A stretch of DNA of 22,211 nucleotides, from assembly GCF_000485595.1 (NCBI RefSeq), contig NW_014577709.1:53078-75288 (forward strand), in the 5' to 3' direction. Below are positions 16,250 through 22,211 of the stretch, in pieces; positions within the stretch are counted from its first letter, which is position 1; each line of letters opens with the position of its first letter. The stretch is from Priapulus caudatus. Taxonomy: Eukaryota > Priapulida > Priapulimorpha > Priapulimorphida > Priapulidae. The notes under the pieces were generated by a model. That model ran no database searches. It was not told the origin of the DNA and saw only the letters and a list, made by a program, of their open reading frames with translations. Made by a program: the position numbers and the translations under genes.

Positions 16250-19200
16250 GTGTGCGGGTGGGTGGCGTGGGTGGATGCTACAGGGTGGCTATGTAAGGTG
16301 TGCGGGTGGGTGGCGTGGGTGGATGCTACAGGGTGGCTATGTAAGGTCGTAGCGGCGTGTGGCTGGCGTGTGGATGCCTGCAGGGTGGCCTTATGCTAAG
16401 GTGTGCCGGTGGGTGGCGTGGGTGGATGCTGCAGGTGCGCTATGTAAGGTGTGCGGCCTGTGGGTGGCTGGGCGTAAGATGCTACAGGGTGGCTATGTAA
16501 GGCTGTGCGGTGTGGCGTGGCGTTGCGCGTAGATGCTACAGGGTGGCTATGTAAGGTGGTGCGGTGGGTGGCTGTGGCGTGGATGCTGCAGGCCCCCCGC
16601 CCTGGGTGGCTTATGTAAGGTGTACGGAGCACGTGGTGGCGTGGGTGGAATGCTAACAGGGTGGCTATGGTAAGGTGTGGGGTGGGGGCGTGGGGTGGGA
16701 TTGCTACAGGGTCGGCTATGTAAGGTGTGCGGTGGGTGGGTGGCGTGGATGCTACAGGGCGGCTATGTAAGGTTGCGGTGATGTGGGTTGGCGTGGCGTG
16801 GATGCTGCAGGGTGGCTATGTTAAGGTCTGCGGTGTCGTGGCTGTGGGTGGTATGCTGACAGGGTGGCCTATGTAAGGTGTGCGCGCGGGCGTGCTGTGG
16901 GTGGATGCTACCAGGGTGGCTTGTAAGTGTGTACGGGTGGTGGGTTGGGTGGATGCTACAGGGTGGCTATGTAAGGTGTGCGCGTGTGGCGGTTGGCGTG
17001 GGTGGATGCTACCAGGGTGGGCTAATGTAAGGTGTACAGGTGGGTGGCGTGGGCTGGCATGCTGCAGGTGGGCCTATCGTAAGGTGTGGGCCCGGGGGTG
17101 GTGGTCGAGTGCAATGCTACAGGCGTGGCTATGTAAGGTGTGCGAGCCAAGTGGGGGGCGTGGGAGTGGATGCTACAGGTGGCTATGTACGTGTGCAGTA
17201 GGGTGGCGTGGCGTAGATGCTACAGGGTGCCGCTATGTAAGGTTGTGCGGTGGTGGGTGGCTTGTGGGTCGGATGCTAACAGGGGTGCCTATTGCAAGGT
17301 GTCGCGGTGTGCGGAGATGGCGTGGGTGGATGCTGCCAGGGTGGCTATGTAAGTGTACAGCGCGGGATGGCGTGGCGGTGGATTGCTACAGGTGGCTATG
17401 TAAGGTGTTGCGGCTTGTGCGGTGGCTGTGGGGGATGCTGCAGGGTGGCTATGTAAGGTGTGCAAGTGGCTTGGGCGGTGGGGGGATGCTACAGGGATGG
17501 CTATGTAAGGTGACAGGTGGGTGCGCGTGGAGTGGATGTACAGGGTGCGCCTATGTAAGGTTGGCAGTGTGGGTGGCAGTGGAGTGAGATGCTACAGGGT
17601 GGCTATGTAAGGTTGTGCAGGTGGGTGCGTGGGTGCATGCCTGCAGGGGGTGGCTATGTAAGGTGTGCGGTGGGTCTGTGGGTGGATGCTACAGGGTGGC
17701 CTATGTAAGGTGTGCGGGGGGGTGGCGTGGGGGATGCTACAGGGTGGCTATGTAAGGTGTTGCAGACTGTGGTGGCTGTGGGTGGCATGCTACAGGTGGC
17801 TATGTAAGGTGTTACAGAGCGGCGTGGCGGTGGGTGGATGCTTACAGGGTGGCTATGTTAAGGTGTGCAGGTGGGATGGCAGTGAGTGGGGGGATGCTAC
17901 AGCGCGTGTAATGTAAGGTGTCGGCCGTGGGTGGCCTCGTGGTGGATGCTACAGGGTGGCGTATGGTAAGGTGTGCGGAGTGGGTGGCGTGGGTGGATGC
18001 TACAGGTGGCTATGTAAGGTGTGCGGGGTGGGGTGGCGGTGGCGTGGCATGTCTGCAGGGTAGCTATGTAAAGGTGTGCGGTGGTGGCATCGGTGCCCGT
18101 GGCGTGGATGCTACAGGGTGGCCTATGCTAAGGTGTGCGGGGGTGGCGTGGAGTGGATGCTACAGGGTGGCATATGTAAGGTGATGCGGGTGGGTGGGCC
18201 ACGTGGCGTGCTGCATGCTGCAGGTGGCCTATGTTACGTAAGACCGTGTGGGCCTGGGTGGCGTGGGTGGATTGCTGCAGGGTGGCCTATGTAAGGTTGC
18301 GCGGCGGGGTGGCTTTGGGTCGCGATGCTGCAGGTGGCTATGTAAGGTGTGCGGTGGGCTGGCGTGGTGGATGCTACAGGGTGGCTATGTAAGGTGTGCG
18401 CATCGTCAGAAGTTGGGGCTGCGGTGCGATGCTACAGGGTGGCTATGTAAGGTGTACAGGTGGGTGGCGTGGGTAGGACTGCCTGCAGGGTGGCTATGTA
18501 AGGACTGTGTGGTGTGGGGTGGCCGTCGGTAGATGCTACAGGGTGGCCTATGTAAGCGTGTGTGGACGTGAGGTGGCGTGGGTGGATTCATACAGGTGGC
18601 TATTAAGGTTGGCGGCGTGGGGGGTTGGGGTGGATGCTACAGGGCTGGCTATGTAAGGTGCGGTTAGTGGGCTGTGGCGTGGGGTATTGCTGCAGGTTTG
18701 GCTATGTAGAGTGTGCGGACGTGGGTGGCAAGTGGCGGTGGATGCTTACAGAGGGTGGCTATGTAAGCGTGTGCGGTGTGGGTGGCGTGGGTGGATGCTG
18801 CAGGGTGGCTATGTAGGTGTGCGGTACACCTCTTAATCGTGGGATGCGCGTGGGTGGATGCCTACAGGTGGCTATGTAAGTGTTGCGGGTGGGTGGCGTG
18901 GGTGGATGCTACAGGGATCGGCTATGTAAGGTGCGCTGTGGGTGGCCGTGGGCTGGATGCTGCAGGTGGCCTATGCTTAAGGTGTGCGGCGTGAGGTTGG
19001 CGTTGGGTGGATGCTGCAGGGTGGCATTGTAAGGTGTCGCGGTCGGGTGGGGTTGGCGTGGGTAGATGATAGAGGGTGGCTATGTAAGCGTCGTGCGGGT
19101 GGGTGGCTGTGGGTTGGATGCCTGCAGGGTGGCTATGCAAGGTGTCGTGGTGGTGGGGTGGGTGGGTGGATGCTACAAGGATGGCTATGTAAGGTGTGCG

Positions 19201-20830
19201 GTGTGGTTGCCGTGGTGGATGGCTACTAGCGCGTGGACTATGTAAGGTGTGGCGTGGGTGGCGTGGGTAGATGCTACAGGGTGGCTATGTTAGCGTGTGC
19301 GGTGAGTGGCGTGGCGTGGATGCTACAGGGGTGGCTATGTAAGAGTGTGGCAGGTGGGTGCCGGGGTAGATGCTGCAGGGTGGCATATGTAAGAGGTGTG
19401 CGGGTGGGTGGCGTGGGTGGCATGCTACAGGGTGGCTATGTAAGGTTGCGGGTGCGGTGCGCGTGGGTGGATGCGTACAGTAGTGGCTTATTGTTAAGGT
19501 GTGCGGTCGTGTGGTGCGTGGGTGGATGCCTACAGGGTGGCTATGTAAGGTGTGCGGAGCGGGTTGCGTGGCGTGGCATGCTACAGTTGTGGCCTATGTA
19601 AGGTGTGCGTCGTGGTGGCGTGGCTGTGGGGATGCTACAGGGTGGCCTATGTAAGGTGTGCGAGCTGGGTGGCTGTGCGTGGATGCTATCAGGGTGGCTA
19701 TGTAAGGTGTGCGGGTGGGTGGCGTGGATGATTGCTGCAGCGGTGGCCTATGTAGGTGTGCAGATGTGGGTGGTGCCCGTGCGGTGGGATGCTACAGTGG
19801 CTATGTAAGGTGTGTGCGGTGGGGCGTGGGTGGATGCTACAGGGCTGGCTAGTATAGCGGTTTCGGTGGTGGCCCGTGGATGGATGCTGCAGGGTGGCTA
19901 TCTAAGGGTGTACAGGTGGTGGCGTGGGTGGATTGCTACAGGTGGTGGTATGTAAGCGTTGTGCGGGCGCGGTGGCTGGGTGGATGCGATGCAGAAGGTG
20001 GCTATTTTGATAAGCGTGTACAGGTGGGTGGACTAGGGTGGATGCCATACAGGCGTGCTATGTAAGGTGGCGGGCGGGTGGCGTTGGGTGGGTGCTACAG
20101 GGTGGCTATGCTTAAGGTGTGCGGGTGCGTGTGGCAGGGGTGGATGCTACAGGGTGGCTATGATAAGGTGTGCGGCACTGTGGGTGGCGTGGATGGAATT
20201 TGTCCTGCAGGGTGGCATTAAGGTGATGCGGATGCTGGCGGGGGTGGGATGCTGCAGGGTGGTGGCTATGTAAGGTGTGCGGGTGGTGGCTGCTTGGGTG
20301 CGGATGCTGCATGGGAGGCCTATGTAAGGTTGCGGATGTGGTGGCGTGGTGGATGCCTACGGGAGGTGGCTATGTAGGTGTGCGGTGTGGTGGCGTGGGT
20401 GGATGCCTACAGGGTGGCCTATAGCTAAGATGGCGGGTGCGGTGGCGGTGCGTTTGGATGCCTGCATGGGAGGCTATGTAAGGTTGTGCGGTACTAACCG
20501 GTGGCAGGTGCGTGGGTGGATCGCAATACAGGGCGGCTATGTAAGTGTAGCGGGTGGGTGCTGGTGGGGGAGCATACAGGCGTGGCTATGTAAGGGTGCG
20601 CGTAGTGGTGCTTGTGGGGGATGTACAGGGTGGCGATAGGTAAGGTGTGCGGTGGGGGTGCGTGGGTGGTAATGTACATGGGGTGGGCTATGCTAAGGTG
20701 TGCGGCGGCTGGGTGGCCGTGGCGTGGTGCTGCAGGGTGGCTATGTAAGGTGTGCAGGCGGGTGGCGTGGGTGGATGCTGCAGGGTGGCTATGTAAGGTG
20801 TGCAGGCGGGTGGCGTGGGTGGATGCTGCA
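16250..20830 (+). repeat. 48-bp G-rich minisatellite, about 95 copies
   Basis: The unit at the left edge consists of GTAAGGTGTGCGGGTGGGTG, then GCGTGGGTGGATGCTACAG, then GGTGGCTAT. The first units (16250-16345) and the last units (20735-20825) are near perfect. The 4.4 kb between carry many single-base insertions, deletions and substitutions. CTACAG and CTGCAG alternate as two unit types. The strand is strongly G-rich and C-poor, with GGG/GG runs suited to G-quadruplexes. Each unit has an acceptor-like CAG followed 9 nt later by a donor-like GTAAGG. Because 48 is a multiple of three, error-free stretches repeat a 16-residue Trp/Val/Gly/Cys-rich peptide. This is not considered a gene. Confidence 0.96.
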
Positions 20831-21160
20831 AGAGATATGCGTGCGGGAGAGTAGGCGCGTGCTTACATAGCGAAGTTGGGCGGCATCCAATATGTGTGCT
20901 TACAAGGTTAGCAAAACATTTTAAGGAAGAAACGGAATCGCGATTTAATAATTACTTCATAGTTCGGGAGAGTTGGAGCTGGAGCTGGTTCGGGATAGCT
21001 GGAGCAGCCTTTAACTGTTTTTTTAAGCCAGCGTGCTGTCAGTGTGAGGCTGGGCGGGTGGACGGGCGGCTGCCCCCTCTCCTCTTCAGTAACTCGGTTG
21101 CGGGGGATGATGTTGGCGAATGCTGTAGGGCAGCTATAGCACACGTAGGCTCTCAACCCG
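20831..21160. other. Unique spacer
   Basis: About 330 bp with open frames on both strands but no recognisable protein. A short GGAGCTGGAGCTGG duplication lies near 20975. Confidence 0.45.
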
Positions 21161-21209
21161 CATGCACGCATGCACACACTTACGCTCGCACGCACGCACG
21201 CACGCACAT
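21161..21209. repeat. Short GCAC/ACGC repeat
   Basis: CATGCACGCATGCACAC and (GCAC)n sequence, of the same type as the array at 12895-13250. Confidence 0.85.
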
Positions 21210-21645
21210 CCCGTGTGCCTATATCCATGTAATCCCATTACGCGGGAATGCCTTGCATGTGCAGCGGGCGGTCGCTATATAGAACCCTGCCGCATCCGTG
21301 TCAGCGTATTAAGAACTTCATTATGGGGTGCATGTAGCGAATTCGTATATATAGCAGCATAGCGCGTGCCCGCTGTCGTTCCTACACTCGGGAGAGTTCC
21401 GTGGTCGTGTTATTTGTGATGAAATTCTATCCCGGTAGGTAGTCGATCATGGCGGGATGAGAGACGCACGCATTGACATGCAAATACGCAGTTTGCGGTG
21501 AAAAGCGATGCTTGTGTAGGAAGAGGGTTGTGTGTAACGATAACCAGGCTGAGATATATTAGCAGGCGTGCACGCGAACATTCGTGTATTTCTAATGTGC
21601 TACTACTGTACAAGCAAGCTCTTTTCCCCCCTATAGACCAGTGTG
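21210..21645. other. Unique spacer
   Basis: No gene, RNA or repeat is supported. Two short antisense-overlapping open frames (21410-21676 minus, 21498-21683 plus) are featureless. Confidence 0.45.
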
Positions 21646-21734
21646 TATCAAGCAAGAGCGTATTAAATATGTACATGTATTAAGTATGTACATATATTAA
21701 GTATGTACATACTTAATACGCTCTTGTTTATCAA
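21646..21734. mobile_element. 74-bp palindromic element (element D)
   Basis: The core 21653-21726 starts CAAGAGCGTATTAA and ends TTAATACGCTCTTG; the arms pair over about 24 bp with one mismatch. The centre is a 17-bp unit (TATTAAGTATGTACATA) repeated three times. TATCAA occurs at 21646-21651 and 21729-21734, one and two bases outside the core, so a duplication is likely but its edges are unclear. Ends match the elements at 11450 and 11164. Confidence 0.65.
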
Positions 21735-22095
21735 TGTTTCTCGGTTCGGGTGTAACGCGTGTGGTACGTGTTATCTCAGATATTGTACTGTAAGTGTAAG
21801 AGAGAGACAAGGTAAAGCTGACTAATTCCTACTTGAATCCTACCGGAAAAACGTTAATGTTTTTCTTTAGGCTATGCACTAATTAATTTATCGATTAATT
21901 GATTTAACTAATGGATAGAACCCAGTAATTGGCAAAACCGTGGTTGAACATAATTTCGAGTTGGCATTTTCTTTCAGAGAGCATGAGCGTGCATGGTACT
22001 CGTTTTTGTAGTTTCACCACTTTTACGAGGTTATAACGTTTACTTCTAGTTTAATTTTTTTATTTACATGGGTTTTACTGTCCCTTACAAAAATT
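21735..22095. other. Unique AT-rich spacer
   Basis: About 360 bp with no supported feature. Confidence 0.5.
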
Positions 22096-22211
22096 TAAGC
22101 AATCCACAAGCGATCGAACACATCGATTGCTTGTCGATTGCTTATCAATCGACAAGCAATCGAGACTGATCCTAAGCAATCGACAAGCAATCGAGACTGA
22201 TCCTAAGCAAT
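22096..22211. repeat. Start of a 31-bp satellite with an inverted arm
   Basis: Two full units of AAGCAATCGACAAGCAATCG plus AGACTGATCCT run into the right edge of the window, so the array probably continues. A diverged unit lies at 22096-22126. The segment 22123-22140 is an 18-bp inverted copy that pairs perfectly with 22146-22163 around a 5-nt loop (CTTAT). AAGCAATCGA-type 10-mers repeat inside each unit. Confidence 0.88.

Noticed and set aside
16880-17587. 235-codon Trp/Gly/Val/Cys-rich frame
   Set aside because: A stretch of the 48-bp array that happens to stay open; the frame changes within the 16-residue repeat through indels.

Overview
This window looks like non-coding DNA from an animal genome, most likely an invertebrate; no finer placement is possible. 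The evidence is one spliced exon matching a metazoan kinase (SNRK), very long introns, dense microsatellites and minisatellites, and small inverted-repeat transposons. There is no bacterial gene organisation. Almost every long open frame is a by-product of tandem repeats that lack stop codons.

The only convincing protein-coding sequence is 5383-5595 (+), a 213-nt internal exon. It encodes the end of a protein kinase domain and the start of a UBA-like domain, and it best matches SNF-related serine/threonine kinase SNRK. It has an acceptor (TTTCAG) and a donor (GTAAGT), and both junctions are phase 2. The rest of the window is read as its two flanking introns, at least 5.3 kb upstream and possibly 16.6 kb downstream. 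No neighbouring SNRK exon was found, so the downstream extent is inferred.

Layout: 1-1998 is a degenerate ATGT array. 2008-3233 is a 1.2-kb non-autonomous DNA transposon with TIRs of about 280 bp. 3243-3285 is a TA run. 3462-5382 is a 23-bp minisatellite whose unit is a copy of the SNRK exon's own 3' splice junction. After the exon come a GT/GCGT run (5606-5748) and a 26-bp/13-bp minisatellite (5822-7618). From 7619 to 9180 there is mostly unique sequence, then a CT tract (9181-9530), an 11-bp array (9818-10448), micro-palindromes with 7-bp duplications (11164-11200, 11450-11533), a 27-bp array (11827-12045), purine-pyrimidine alternating ACGC sequence (12895-13250), another micro-palindrome (14007-14046), two MITEs with 9-bp duplications (14508-14798, 15208-15291), a small pyrimidine/CAG minisatellite (15001-15121), a G-rich 48-bp array (16250-20830), a fourth palindromic element (21653-21726) and the start of a 31-bp satellite with an inverted arm (22096-22211).

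Three observations stand out. First, a 3' splice site appears to have been amplified into about 80 decoy acceptors directly in front of its own exon. Second, tiny palindromic insertions share CARGAG ends and ATTAYAT target duplications, and the 1.2-kb element has similar termini. Third, indel noise is strong inside the long arrays but weak at most array edges and in the exon, which points to uncorrected long-read error. Unit-level detail inside those arrays should be treated with caution.
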